In this document: positions 29,409 to 38,205 of the stretch, piece by piece
Numbering within the stretch: the stretch's first letter is position 1
How the letters are laid out: each line of letters starts with the position of its first letter
Origin: CBDFKQ01 sp965248855
GTDB taxonomy: Bacteria; Bacteroidota; Bacteroidia; Cytophagales; 172606-1
Assembly: GCA_965248855.1 (NCBI GenBank)
Contig: CBDFKQ010000014.1
Span: 62,001-126,000 of the forward strand
Length of the DNA stretch: 64,000 nt
Reading direction: 5' to 3'
Notes under the pieces: model-generated
What the model was told of the DNA's origin: nothing
Database searches by the model: none
What the model saw: the letters and a program-made list of their open reading frames with translations, nothing else
Translations under genes and position numbers: made by a program

Positions 29409-29438
29409 AATTTTGCTTAATTAAAAATTAATTGATCC

Positions 29439-30062
29439 CTATACCTTTATCTGAAAGCCAAAGTAAAAATATTGTTCCGCTGGCTTGTAAAAGTTAAAAT
29501 TAAAAATGAAAAGTGCCCAATTTTTACGCTGAAACCCTATAAAATATCCACCATCAATTTTGCTAATGCTTCGAGATAAAGTTGTTTGGGATGATAGCCC
29601 TCCCGAAAAATGTTTACTCAACTTATATTGAACACTTGACCAATTAAAATTGAAGTTTTCCTTGTTATTAATAGAAATATCATAAAAATTTTGAAAATCA
29701 AAATCAACTCTTTTCGATGAGAGTTTGTATGCCATCTGTAATGATATACCGGTAAATTCGCCAATAAGCAAGCCTACCTGTGGAATAAGGGTACGCTCGA
29801 ACTTTCTTTTTTTCCATGTCCAAATCATTCCCATAAATAATCCGGCCGTATTATTAGCATCATAGTTAAATCGTATCTCACCATAAGTATGTTTATGGAT
29901 AATTGGCATAAAGAAAGCTAAGCCAGGATTTTGGTCTGCATTAACGGCTTTATTTGGATCAAAACTCAATAAAGGTGTCGGATAAAGAACCGTTTTTGAA
30001 GTGTCTTGGCTATGGGAATCTAATGTTACCAAGAGAATAATTGTTAATAATATATACTTCAT
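29439..30062 (-). CDS. Putative secreted or outer-membrane hypothetical protein
   Basis: A 207-residue protein with a clear signal peptide (MKYILLTIILLVTLDSHSQ). Alternating strands such as HTYGEIRFNYDAN and KNWALFIFNFNFYK, and the final aromatic FGFQIKV, suggest a small beta-barrel. I recognise no family. Confidence 0.6.
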   Translation of the reverse strand: MKYILLTIILLVTLDSHSQDTSKTVLYPTPLLSFDPNKAVNADQNPGLAFFMPIIHKHTYGEIRFNYDANNTAGLFMGMIWTWKKRKFERTLIPQVGLLIGEFTGISLQMAYKLSSKRVDFDFQNFYDISINNKENFNFNWSSVQYKLSKHFSGGLSSQTTLSRSISKIDGGYFIGFQRKNWALFIFNFNFYKPAEQYFYFGFQIKV

Positions 30063-30120
30063 TTTTTGACTCTGGTAAACTAAACGGAATCAGTAATGTT
30101 AGTTTCCTTGCTCATTAAAC

Positions 30121-30477
30121 TCAAATATTTAGGTCTGCCTTTATTTTTTTAGTCAATTTTGCTACAACCAAATTATACGAATTGTCAATCCATTCGAAAA
30201 GTTGCTTATCGGTAATTGAGTTATCAAGTATAATTTCTACCCAATGCTTTTCACTAAAATAGGATGGCTTTTGAAAAGCAGGATACTTTGCCTTTAATTC
30301 ATGGATTAGCCCCGGATTACATTTTATACTAAAGGTTTCAAAAGTTGAGATATCGGTTACTGCAAAAATTTTACCTCCCACTTTAAACACCAAAACATCA
30401 GGCAAACTTGGGAAAGGAAAGCTTTCTGTTGCCTGATGTTTTGATAGGCAATAGTTACGAAACGATTCAATATTCAT
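30121..30477 (-). CDS. MmcQ/YjbR family protein
   Basis: A 118-residue protein. LSKHQATESFPF, VFKVGGKIFAV, SIKCNPGLIHELKAKYP and the tryptophan-containing SEKHWVEIIL match MmcQ/YjbR (double-wing DNA-binding-like fold). Function is poorly known. It follows the NTF2-like gene by 12 nt. Confidence 0.85.
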   Translation of the reverse strand: MNIESFRNYCLSKHQATESFPFPSLPDVLVFKVGGKIFAVTDISTFETFSIKCNPGLIHELKAKYPAFQKPSYFSEKHWVEIILDNSITDKQLFEWIDNSYNLVVAKLTKKIKADLNI

Positions 30478-30489
30478 AATATTAATTGT

Positions 30490-30843
30490 CTAAGCGTTCC
30501 AAAAGAAGCCTGTCATTTTTGCTAATTTTCCACCTTCGTTAAATCCAAAACTTGCACCTTTGCTCAAAATTGCCCCTTCTCCGCTTACCATATCCCAATG
30601 TGTCAAACTCTGGTCGTGATGAACTATAAAATTGGTGATTACAAATTTTGCTCCAGGGAAACCTTTCTGAAACTCTCCCATATAATCCGAAAGGCTATCA
30701 ACGCCAATAGTCTGTATGTTTGGGTCAGTATAAACGCATCCGATAGTAAGTAATTGTGATAAAATTTCTTTACGTTTTGTTTCATCCGGATTACTCCATG
30801 CGTCAGAGTATGACTGCCAATTTTGTTCATGTGTGTTTCTCAT
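30490..30843 (-). CDS. NTF2-like / SnoaL-like protein
   Basis: A 117-residue protein with the cone-shaped NTF2 fold signature: an N-terminal helix with YSDAWSNPDETKRKEILSQL, CVYTDPN, then FPGAKFVITNFIVHHDQSLTHWDMV. It could be an isomerase- or cyclase-like enzyme or a ligand-binding protein. It is part of the run of small minus-strand genes from 33677 down to 28863. Confidence 0.75.
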   Translation of the reverse strand: MRNTHEQNWQSYSDAWSNPDETKRKEILSQLLTIGCVYTDPNIQTIGVDSLSDYMGEFQKGFPGAKFVITNFIVHHDQSLTHWDMVSGEGAILSKGASFGFNEGGKLAKMTGFFWNA

Positions 30844-30872
30844 TTTGCTTTGTTTTTAGTTGTTATTTTTTT

Positions 30873-31411
30873 CTATTTCACTTGATATTTATCATAGTAT
30901 CCTTTATTTGGCTCAATGTTTTGTACCACGTCTACAATAGTTCCGTTGGGGTCTTTGGTAACAAAATGCCTTTGACCCCAAGGTGCATCGTAAATTTCTG
31001 TTACAATAGGTTCGCCATTTTGTTTTATACTTTATATAAGTCGTCTGCATTAGCTACTTGTATAGTAACGTAAGCACCCTTACCATCAAAGGCTTGTTTA
31101 AACTCATCTGTAAATGGGTTATTTGGCGGCATTAAAGCCAAACTAAATGCACCACCGCTTTCAGAAGCTATGGTCAGTTGAGTGTAAATGGTAGATTCAA
31201 ATGCCACTTCAAACCCAAAATTCCTTATATAGAAATCTTTGCATTCTTTTACCTTTTCTGTTCCTATCAGAACAAATACATCTTGTACTTTCATTTTATT
31301 TTTTGCTTTACTTGGTTGGTTAATAGTTTCATTTTTGTTTTCCTCTTTTTGTTTAGGACTTTCGCAAGCCATTATTAAAAGGGTGAAAACGGTCAAAATG
31401 TATATCTTCAT
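30873..31411 (-). pseudogene. VOC (glyoxalase-fold) lipoprotein gene with frameshift
   Basis: The first part (31411 to about 31028) encodes a lipoprotein signal (LLIMAC, Cys about 16), a short linker and a VOC domain start (VQDVFVLIGTEKVKECKDFY) up to ADDLYKV. The reading then stops. One frame over, the sequence continues as KQNGEPIVTEIYDAPWG, RHFVTKDPNG and VDVVQNIEP, ending at 30873, which is the normal VOC C-terminus. A single-base loss near 31027-31032, at TATAAAAC, explains the break. A lipid-anchored VOC protein is unusual. Confidence 0.75.
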
Positions 31412-31594
31412 TTGTTTGTTGTTTAGAGATTCTAAAGTATATGATCAATTTTTTATGGTAATAAATGTAAAAGCCTGTTACAAAAATCAAAGAATTACGG
31501 CAGGAGCGAAGGCAGCAAAGGGAACTTTCCTTTTTAGTTTTGCTTTAAGTGTTATTTCTTGTAGCAATTCTATAGTTATTGTAATTGTAGTATA

Positions 31595-31924
31595 TTAAGG
31601 TGTCTTTGAATAATAGTTTAAGCCTAAGATTGAAAGAATACAAAGCGTCATAAAAAAAGCCATTTTAAAATCAATTTTTGTTTTAAAAATATAAACATCA
31701 AATATTATTGTAAGCAGCAAAGAAAGGCCTGACCAAATTACAATGGCTACACTAAGAGCCATTCCTGACAAGGCTTTTTTAAAAGTAAATATTCCTATTA
31801 ATAAAAAAATAACTCCAAGTATATTAACTCCCCAATCTGTAATCCCTTTTGATTTTGTTAACAAAATATTCCAAGCTGCTTCACAAAATGCAGATATTAA
31901 TAGAAATAAAAGCGTATAACTCAT
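31595..31924 (-). CDS. Small multidrug resistance (SMR/EmrE-like) transporter
   Basis: A 109-residue protein with four transmembrane segments. The key membrane glutamate is present in AFCEAAWN (Glu15), and ALSVAIVIWSG in helix 3 corresponds to the EmrE helix-3 motif. It likely exchanges cationic compounds for protons in the inner membrane. It starts 1 nt downstream of the broken DUF417 gene. Confidence 0.82.
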   Translation of the reverse strand: MSYTLLFLLISAFCEAAWNILLTKSKGITDWGVNILGVIFLLIGIFTFKKALSGMALSVAIVIWSGLSLLLTIIFDVYIFKTKIDFKMAFFMTLCILSILGLNYYSKTP

Positions 31925-31925
31925 T

Positions 31926-32374
31926 TTAGAGTGTCTTTTGAAAATAATTGCCTAACAAAAATAGTGAAGCCCCGAGAGCTGTAATATCTTTTATAAGGAA
32001 ACTGCCTAAATCGGATGGAACCCAAAGCCCATCTATTTTGGAAAGAACCCCACCTGTAGAAAACATAAATGTGCAGGTAGTAAAGAAAATTAGAATTGAT
32101 AAACTGCTGCCAATAATACCAACTTTAGGAAAAACTAAATCGCCAATTAAAAGTAAGGCTGTAGCGATTTCAAACATACCAATAACCTGTGAGGTTGTTT
32201 GCACACTAAATATCTTGTACATCCAACCCATAAAAGGACTGGGCTTCACTAATCCAACAATATTTTCTGCTTCGGTAGGTGTAAATTTAAAAATGCCAAT
32301 CCAAATTAAACAATGGCAATACCAAATGTTGAAATGATAATGGAAAGGCTTTGAATAATATTCATTCTTCTCAT
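31926..32374 (-). pseudogene. DUF417 (YkgB-like) membrane protein gene with frameshift
   Basis: Reading from the ATG at 32374 gives a first membrane helix (IIQSLSIIISTFGIAIV) and then a stop at 32306-32308. One frame over, the sequence continues IWIGIFKFTPTEAENIVGLV and on through the 107 codons ending at 31926, which is the DUF417 core (SPFMGWMYKIF, IGMFEIATALLL). One missing T in the GTTTAATTT stretch would restore the frame. It starts 5 nt after the DoxX-like gene stop. Confidence 0.72.
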
Positions 32375-32379
32375 TTTAA

Positions 32380-32763
32380 TTATTTTATAATATTTAAAAT
32401 GTAGTCGTACTTTTTTCGATAATACACATAAGAACCTATTATTAGAATTAAACCAATAAGTGCGGGTGCAAAAATACTGAATTGATCACCTGAGGCTATG
32501 TGAGAATATAATGCACCTCCCATATCAAACACTAAGCCTGCATAAGCCCACTCTTTTACTTTGGGATAATTTGGAATTAAGATTGCTATAACCCCTAAAA
32601 GTCTTACTACTCCAATAAATGTAATGAAGTATAAAGGATAGCCTAAATGTGTGATTAAATCAACGGCGTCTTTAGAATGTGTAATATCAAGAACTGAACC
32701 CATTACTGCTAAGGCTGAAAACAAACCGGTAAAAATCCAATAGATAATGTTTATTTTTTTCAT
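32380..32763 (-). CDS. DoxX-like four-helix membrane protein
   Basis: A 127-residue protein from the ATG at 32763 (MKKINIIYW); the ATG at 32796 gives an atypical hydrophilic extension. Four hydrophobic segments and the pattern HLGYPLYFITFIGVVRLLGVIAIL match the DoxX family. It lies 77 nt downstream of an AraC regulator on the same strand and upstream of the DUF417 and SMR genes, suggesting one regulated unit. Confidence 0.78.
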   Translation of the reverse strand: MKKINIIYWIFTGLFSALAVMGSVLDITHSKDAVDLITHLGYPLYFITFIGVVRLLGVIAILIPNYPKVKEWAYAGLVFDMGGALYSHIASGDQFSIFAPALIGLILIIGSYVYYRKKYDYILNIIK

Positions 32764-32840
32764 CGTATCAATTGTTAAGTTATTATTACGATGCAAAATT
32801 GATAAATAGTTATCTGTGTTTGGTTGGCAGAAGTTCGCTT

Positions 32841-33677
32841 TTAGTTGGCAATTTTTCTTTTTTTGAAATTATCCGGCGAGATGCCTTGCTTTGATTTGAA
32901 GAAGCGACTAAAGGTTTGGATGTCGATAAAGTTTAGTTCATAAGCAATTTCCTTGATAGATTTATCAGATATAAGTATTTGTCGCCTTGCCTCAGTCATT
33001 ATCCTGCTATGTATAAGTGAAATAGGGCTTGGCTGCTTAGCATCTAACAATATTTTTGATAATCTTTTAGCAGAAATATTTAGTTGTTTTGCGTAAAAGT
33101 TAACAGCGTGTTCGGTTTTAAAGTTAAGTTGTACTAAAATATTAAAATGCCTGATGATACTAATGGTTGAACTTTCTTCACTTTCACCATATTGTTGTTT
33201 TCGAGCTAAACGAGTACATTTTATTATCAATCGTTTTAGCAATACAGTCAACATTTCCCCTTGAATGTTATCCTGGTTTTGAAATTCCTCTTCAAACATT
33301 TCAAGCAGCAAGCTGAACTTTCGTTGTTCGTCCTCATCTAATAAAATATTTGAGGTATTGCTCGACCCATAAAAGATATAGCCTGCACAACCCACTTCTT
33401 TATCGTGTTTTTCAACACAATAAAAGCCATCATTAAATCTAAACATAATTAGATTTTCACTGGGACGCTCAATTACAAAATGATCCGAAGGCGTAAAAGT
33501 TAGTATTGCGTTTTTTTGAATAGTAAAAGGTAAACCGTCTAAAATGATTTCATAATCGTTACCTCTATTAAAAATGATTGTATAAAAATCATTATTTATT
33601 TCAGATGCGAATTTTTGTGCAGGAGTAAAAATTAAAAACTTGCTTTGAGATAAATGGGGCGCGTATAGATAGTTCAT
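32841..33677 (-). CDS. AraC family transcriptional regulator
   Basis: A 278-residue protein. The N-terminal half is a cupin-like sensor region (FTPSDHFVIERPSENLIMFRF). The C-terminal 100 residues carry two HTH motifs, ending with IKEIAYELNFIDIQTFSRFFKSKQGISP, the AraC signature. It probably controls the downstream DoxX/DUF417/SMR set. A repeat element lies upstream of it, between it and the monooxygenase gene. Confidence 0.88.
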   Translation of the reverse strand: MNYLYAPHLSQSKFLIFTPAQKFASEINNDFYTIIFNRGNDYEIILDGLPFTIQKNAILTFTPSDHFVIERPSENLIMFRFNDGFYCVEKHDKEVGCAGYIFYGSSNTSNILLDEDEQRKFSLLLEMFEEEFQNQDNIQGEMLTVLLKRLIIKCTRLARKQQYGESEESSTISIIRHFNILVQLNFKTEHAVNFYAKQLNISAKRLSKILLDAKQPSPISLIHSRIMTEARRQILISDKSIKEIAYELNFIDIQTFSRFFKSKQGISPDNFKKRKIAN

Positions 33678-33756
33678 TTATTAATGTCAAAATTATTATT
33701 TGTATTTTTCTTTATTTTTCAAAGGTTAATGTAAAGCGGTGAGGCCACAGGGTGAC

Positions 33757-33956
33757 GCATAACGGACAGGGCTTGCTGCTGTGCCGGAATTTATAACTTT
33801 CAGCCCCGGAACTGAAGCCCAATAAAGAAATAAAAGTACAAGATAGCAACTAAAAGCTTGGGCAGAATTCTATCTAACCCGAACTAATGTACAGTGATGA
33901 AAAACAAGCTTAAGTTTGAACGTCCAGCCCTGCTTGCACAAAACCCCATGTTAGGC
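33757..33956 (-). repeat. attC-like structured repeat, copy A1
   Basis: A 200-bp element more GC-rich than its surroundings. It runs from GCATAAC (33757-33763) to GTTAGGC (33950-33956); the right end fits the integron core GTTRRRY exactly, and the ends are near inverted repeats. Its core 33801-33894 is about 90% identical to copy A2, and the distal part (TTGAACGTCCA to GCTTGCA) is also shared. It begins 14 nt after the stop of the minus-strand monooxygenase gene. Confidence 0.7.
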
Positions 33957-33970
33957 ACAGTGCTTTCCTG

Positions 33971-35512
33971 TCAAGTTGTTACGAAATAGTTTTCAAGGTT
34001 TTGTTTAATTACATTTTTATCCAACTTGTCTGCAAGAAATAAAATATAATGGTCTGGTCTAACCAAAATATATAGGTTATTTGAAACGCCAAATGCTTTC
34101 CAACTTTCCGATATTTTGTCATCTATAATTTTTATGTCAAAAGGAAGACAATTTTTAATTTCTAAAATTTCTTTTTCAGAAATTGTATTGTTTGAAATTC
34201 TAATCAAATGAAAAATAGGTTCTTTAAAATTATTGAAATAACCGTTCTCAATTCTTGGAAGTCTGTCACCTTTTCCGAATTTTAGTTTTTGCACAGTGTT
34301 GCCATAGGCTAATGAATATTTTTTATATGAGTAATCAATTTGCGAAAGTTTTTTAAAAACAAAAGGTTGCACTCTTTTGATTGCCAAAAGCTTCCCTATC
34401 AAAGAAAGCAATATATATTTTCTGAAATTCCTAACCCAAAAGCCATCACCTGCCAAAAAAGTAAATCCTGTATCAGTTGTATTTAAAAGAGTTTGGGCAA
34501 AAGGTAATCGCTCCTCATTGTAGGTATTTAAGAGTTCAGTTTTTGCTATTCCTTTCAAAACAAGAGCCATTTTCCAAGCAAGGTTGTGTCCATCTTGCAA
34601 TCCTGTGTTCATACCTTGTCCGCCTGCTGGGCTATGTATATGTGCTGCGTCACCAGCAAGAAAAATTCTTCCTTTGCTAAATGTGTCAACACAACGATGA
34701 TGGATTTTATAAATAGAATGCCAACCAACACTTTCAAAATTTATGTCAAATTTTGTTGCATTTTTTATTACAGTTTCCAACTCTTTAAAATCAATTTCTT
34801 CTTTATTGGTAAATTCCAATGGTAAAGTACCTATTACTCGGTACTTGTTTTTTCCTTGCAAAGGAAAAAATGTAATAAAAACTTTGTCTGAAGGTGCTAA
34901 AATTATTTTGTCATAACCCATATCCCAAGTCATTTCTGTATCAGCAACAAAAAACTTGTTTTCGTATGTTCCACCTTCAAATTTGAAATTAAACAAGTGC
35001 CTGATTAGACTTTTGGCTCCATCACAGGCAATTACATATTTGGCTGTAATAAGTTGTTTTTCTAATGTTAGAAGATTTTTAATTTCTACTTCTACATTAT
35101 CCGTTCTTTCTTTTGCTGTCTCGAATTCATAATTCCATAAAACATGTTTACCTAAATGTTCTAAATTATCGTTGAGTAACTTTTCATTTTTAGATTGCTC
35201 AAACGTATTCATAAAATGGTAAAAATCTGAAAACCCTTTGCCAATGTCATTGAGCATTACGTTTGCTTTTCGCTTACCATCTGTATAAATTTGAAATCCA
35301 TTTATTATTTTGGCTTGTGATTGTACCTTGTCCGAAAGGTTAAGTTGTTGATACAATTCCATACTCCTTGCACTTACTGCTAATGCTCTAGATTGCTCTG
35401 TTGGACAACTTTTGCTATCAATGATGATATAATTAATATCAAATCGGTTAAGTTGATTTGCTGTCATAAGTCCTGTTGGACCCGCACCAATTATTAAAAC
35501 GTCTGTTGTCAT
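33971..35512 (-). CDS. FAD-dependent aromatic-ring monooxygenase (PheA/TfdB family)
   Basis: A 513-residue class A flavoprotein hydroxylase. The N-terminal GAGPTGLMTANQL is the ADP-binding GxGxxG motif, YVIACDGAKSLIR is the DG motif, and GRIFLAGDAAHIHSPAGGQG is the GD motif. Such enzymes hydroxylate phenols or inactivate antibiotics such as rifamycins or tetracyclines; the substrate is not readable here. It starts 3 nt after the MarR gene, a usual pairing of a regulator with a detoxification enzyme. The pair is bounded by two copies of the repeat. Confidence 0.9.
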   Translation of the reverse strand: MTTDVLIIGAGPTGLMTANQLNRFDINYIIIDSKSCPTEQSRALAVSARSMELYQQLNLSDKVQSQAKIINGFQIYTDGKRKANVMLNDIGKGFSDFYHFMNTFEQSKNEKLLNDNLEHLGKHVLWNYEFETAKERTDNVEVEIKNLLTLEKQLITAKYVIACDGAKSLIRHLFNFKFEGGTYENKFFVADTEMTWDMGYDKIILAPSDKVFITFFPLQGKNKYRVIGTLPLEFTNKEEIDFKELETVIKNATKFDINFESVGWHSIYKIHHRCVDTFSKGRIFLAGDAAHIHSPAGGQGMNTGLQDGHNLAWKMALVLKGIAKTELLNTYNEERLPFAQTLLNTTDTGFTFLAGDGFWVRNFRKYILLSLIGKLLAIKRVQPFVFKKLSQIDYSYKKYSLAYGNTVQKLKFGKGDRLPRIENGYFNNFKEPIFHLIRISNNTISEKEILEIKNCLPFDIKIIDDKISESWKAFGVSNNLYILVRPDHYILFLADKLDKNVIKQNLENYFVTT

Positions 35513-35515
35513 TCT

Positions 35516-35950
35516 TTATTGATGGTTAGAAATTAATGTGTTTAAATCGTTTTTAAACGACTGTGTTTTTGATTGAAGGCACGCAAAAAAATTAGTGTCA
35601 AACTCCTTAACTTTTGCGTATGCTTTTTTAAAAATCTCATTCCCTTTTGCAGTAAAAAGGATTGTTTTGGCTCTTGTATCAGTTTGGTGTTCGTTTCTAC
35701 TTACAAAAGATTTAGTTTCTAATGTTCGTAAAACTTTTGAAACCATCATTCGGTCTGTGTTGCTAAAATTGGCGATGTCAATTTGTGTAACAAATTCTTG
35801 TTCTAATGAAAGTTTTTTTAAAGAAGCAAGCATTACAAATTGAGTATGCGTCAAGTCAAGTTTATCTAATTCTTGCTTCATCTTACGTTCTAAAATCATT
35901 GTCAAATGATAAAGTAAATAACCTGCATTTTCTTGGTTGTCAACTGTCAT
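35516..35950 (-). CDS. MarR family transcriptional regulator
   Basis: A 144-residue winged-helix protein. TQIDIANFSNTDRMMVSKVLRTLETKSFVSRNEHQTDTRAKTI contains the recognition helix and the wing with the typical DxR. It probably represses itself and the monooxygenase 3 nt downstream. Confidence 0.9.
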   Translation of the reverse strand: MTVDNQENAGYLLYHLTMILERKMKQELDKLDLTHTQFVMLASLKKLSLEQEFVTQIDIANFSNTDRMMVSKVLRTLETKSFVSRNEHQTDTRAKTILFTAKGNEIFKKAYAKVKEFDTNFFACLQSKTQSFKNDLNTLISNHQ

Positions 35951-36081
35951 ATTTTGAGTTCACATTTATTGTGGTCGCAAATATAGTAATAACGACAACA
36001 ATAATTAAACTTTGTTGAAAATATTTTTATGTTCTTAATTTTTGTGGAATATTTTGGGAGTGTAAGGGGTCGTAGCATTAT

Positions 36082-36277
36082 GCCTAACGAGCAGGCCTTT
36101 GTGAAGGCAGGGCATTGTTGTTTGTTCAGCCCGGAACTGAAACCCAATAAAGAAATAAAAGTACAAGATAACAACTAAAAGCTCGGGCAGAATTCCGTCC
36201 AGCCCGAACCAAAGTACAGCTGTGCACAGTTGAGGGTTGAACGTCCAACACAGCTTGCATAAAACTCAATGTTGGCT
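36082..36277 (-). repeat. attC-like structured repeat, copy A2
   Basis: A 196-bp element from GCCTAAC (36082-36088, an exact RYYYAAC core) to GTTGGCT (36271-36277). The core 36127-36219 is shared with A1. It contains a hairpin CTCGGGC/GCCCGAA (arms near 36182-36188 and 36202-36208) and a longer pairing GTTCAGCCC/GGGTTGAAC (36124-36132 with 36234-36242, one G-T). It begins 6 nt after the stop of the DoxX gene and lies upstream of marR. Confidence 0.7.
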
Positions 36278-36283
36278 GCTGGG

Positions 36284-36646
36284 TTATTTTGTTGCTGTTA
36301 TGTTGCTCATTTTTTGTTTAAGGTTACAAACAAACACAGTCAAGAGTAAAATGATTATTGGAACAATCAAATGTGTTAGTTCGTCTTTGATGAAGATATG
36401 TGCCCCAATAGCACCAAGCATTACAAGTCCAATAATAATAAGCCCAAATCTTTTGGTGGATTTAATTATTGTCAATAAGCCTCCGGCAATTTCAAGGATA
36501 GCTGTTAATACGAAAAACCAATTTGGATAATTTGCTCGTGTAAAAACAGATGCCGACATTTCATCAAGGTTTAGTAACTTTAAAATGCCTGATGCAACAA
36601 ACAACAAACCTAAAACCCGAACAATAATTAGTTTGAAAGTTTTCAT
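36284..36646 (-). CDS. DoxX family membrane protein
   Basis: A 120-residue protein with four hydrophobic segments. VRVLGLLFVASGILKLLNLD and WFFVLTAILEIAGGLL match DoxX/DoxD-like proteins. The start overlaps the stop of the NAD(P)-binding protein gene by 4 nt. Redox or quinone-related roles are described for some DoxX proteins, but not shown here. Confidence 0.8.
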   Translation of the reverse strand: MKTFKLIIVRVLGLLFVASGILKLLNLDEMSASVFTRANYPNWFFVLTAILEIAGGLLTIIKSTKRFGLIIIGLVMLGAIGAHIFIKDELTHLIVPIIILLLTVFVCNLKQKMSNITATK

Positions 36647-37533
36647 TTTTTAGATTTTAGTTGTTCAGCATATTTATCAATTGTTATTGTTGGTTTTCCT
36701 AATTCTTCCCAAGTGTCGGCAGCATTAAATGTTTCAACTTCTGTTTTCTCAAAGTAGGTAAACATATACACCATAAATTTCATTTTGGCGTTAAATATGC
36801 CAAATGCTTTTAATAACCATAAAGGAAAAGATTGCACTTTAATTGCGGGGTCATAAATTTTTATGAAACGTTTAAAAACTTCCTGTGGTGTAAGCAATTC
36901 AGGACCTTGAATTAAATAATGTTTGTTTTGAGCTTTTGGATTATTTATTGCGTTTAAAACTTGTTTAGAATAATCATCCGCACTTATCCACCAATTTTTT
37001 ATTGGTTTATTACCAATCCATTGGAGTTTACCTTTGTTGATTTGATTAGGCAAATTGTCCATAAACATTGTCGGGTCAAAAATAGTGTAGTTGATACCTG
37101 ATTCTTCAATATACTTTTGACCTTGCAGACGAATAATATTAGACGTAACGTTGTCTTTTATGTTAGGAACGTTTTTTGGATATGCACCACCTGCACCAAT
37201 TTTAAAAATGTGTTTTAGATTATTTTTTTTAGCTGCTTTTACAATAGTTTCAACACCTTCGCGCTCTTCATAAAATGGTAAGTCAAGCCTGGATGTTTCA
37301 GTTGCAAGATTGATGTAAACTGCGTCCACGTTTTCTAAACCTTCCTCAATACTTTTAATATCTTTTAGATTGCCTAAAACAAGTTCCACATTTGCCGGAA
37401 GTAATCGCTTTGCTTTGTCAAGATCTCTAACAATTGCCCTAATTTTAAAACCATTTTCAGAAAGGAGTTTTACTACAGGAACAGCAAGTTTACCTGTGCC
37501 ACCGATAAAGGCGATTTTTTTTATTGAGTCCAT
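36643..37533 (-). CDS. NmrA-like NAD(P)H-binding oxidoreductase
   Basis: A 296-residue protein from the ATG at 37533 (MDSIKKIAFIGGTGKLAVPVV). A longer reading from 37632 would overlap the upstream Crp-like gene and adds no family sequence. GGTGKLAVPVVKLL is the dinucleotide-binding loop, and the NmrA/atypical-SDR pattern continues with VYINLATETSRLD and FDPTMFMDNLPNQ. It is either a redox sensor or an NADPH quinone reductase-like enzyme. It is in one run with a Crp-type regulator and DoxX. Confidence 0.85.
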   Translation of the reverse strand: MDSIKKIAFIGGTGKLAVPVVKLLSENGFKIRAIVRDLDKAKRLLPANVELVLGNLKDIKSIEEGLENVDAVYINLATETSRLDLPFYEEREGVETIVKAAKKNNLKHIFKIGAGGAYPKNVPNIKDNVTSNIIRLQGQKYIEESGINYTIFDPTMFMDNLPNQINKGKLQWIGNKPIKNWWISADDYSKQVLNAINNPKAQNKHYLIQGPELLTPQEVFKRFIKIYDPAIKVQSFPLWLLKAFGIFNAKMKFMVYMFTYFEKTEVETFNAADTWEELGKPTITIDKYAEQLKSKK

Positions 37534-37606
37534 AATTTTCAATTTTGTTACGGTGCAAAACTGAAAATTACTTTTTCTCCAAAAATTATCAAATGATAAG
37601 AAATGC

Positions 37607-38185
37607 TCAATGCGTTTTTGATATTTGTCCACGAATTCGACTTAATGAAACTGGCGTAATGCCCAAATAAGTTGCAATGTATTGTTGTGGTACTCTTTGT
37701 AATAAATGTGGATTTAATTTTATGAAGTCGCTGTATCTTTCTTCTGCCGATTTGGTAATGAAACTTTCAATTCTCTTTGCCATGCCAATATATGCCTCTT
37801 GTAAAAGCTGTCTAAAAAAACTTTCCCAAGCAGGATGTACCTTATAAATCAGTTGCAAACTGTCGTAATGAAGTTTCAATACAAAACTATTTTCTAACGC
37901 TTGCATATTTTCAAAAGTCGGCTGTTGTGTCAAAAAGCTTGTTAAAGTTGTTGCAAATTCATTTTCAGAAGCAAAGTATCTATTTGTTTCTATACCATCT
38001 TTTAAATAAAATATTCTAAAAAGCCCAGCGTTAATAAAGTAGATGTACGAAGTTGTTTCTCCTTCCCGAACAATAAAATCGCCTTTTAAAATATTAAGAG
38101 GTTGAAAGTAAGGCAAAATCTCTGCCCATTTTAACGAAGTTAAGCTGATGTAGCCAGCCGTAAATGTTTGTAATTGGTCGTACAT
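37607..38185 (-). CDS. Crp/Fnr family regulator (cyclic-nucleotide-binding-like domain)
   Basis: A 192-residue protein. Residues about 25-115 form the cNMP-binding beta-barrel (LKGDFIVREGETTSYIYFINAGLFR). The short C-terminal HTH reads VPQQYIATYLGITPVSLSRIRGQ. This is the short Bacteroidota subgroup, which usually lacks obvious cAMP-binding residues. It is 73 nt upstream of the NmrA-like gene and probably controls it. Confidence 0.85.
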   Translation of the reverse strand: MYDQLQTFTAGYISLTSLKWAEILPYFQPLNILKGDFIVREGETTSYIYFINAGLFRIFYLKDGIETNRYFASENEFATTLTSFLTQQPTFENMQALENSFVLKLHYDSLQLIYKVHPAWESFFRQLLQEAYIGMAKRIESFITKSAEERYSDFIKLNPHLLQRVPQQYIATYLGITPVSLSRIRGQISKTH

Positions 38186-38205
38186 AATCAGGGTGTTTAA
38201 GCGTT

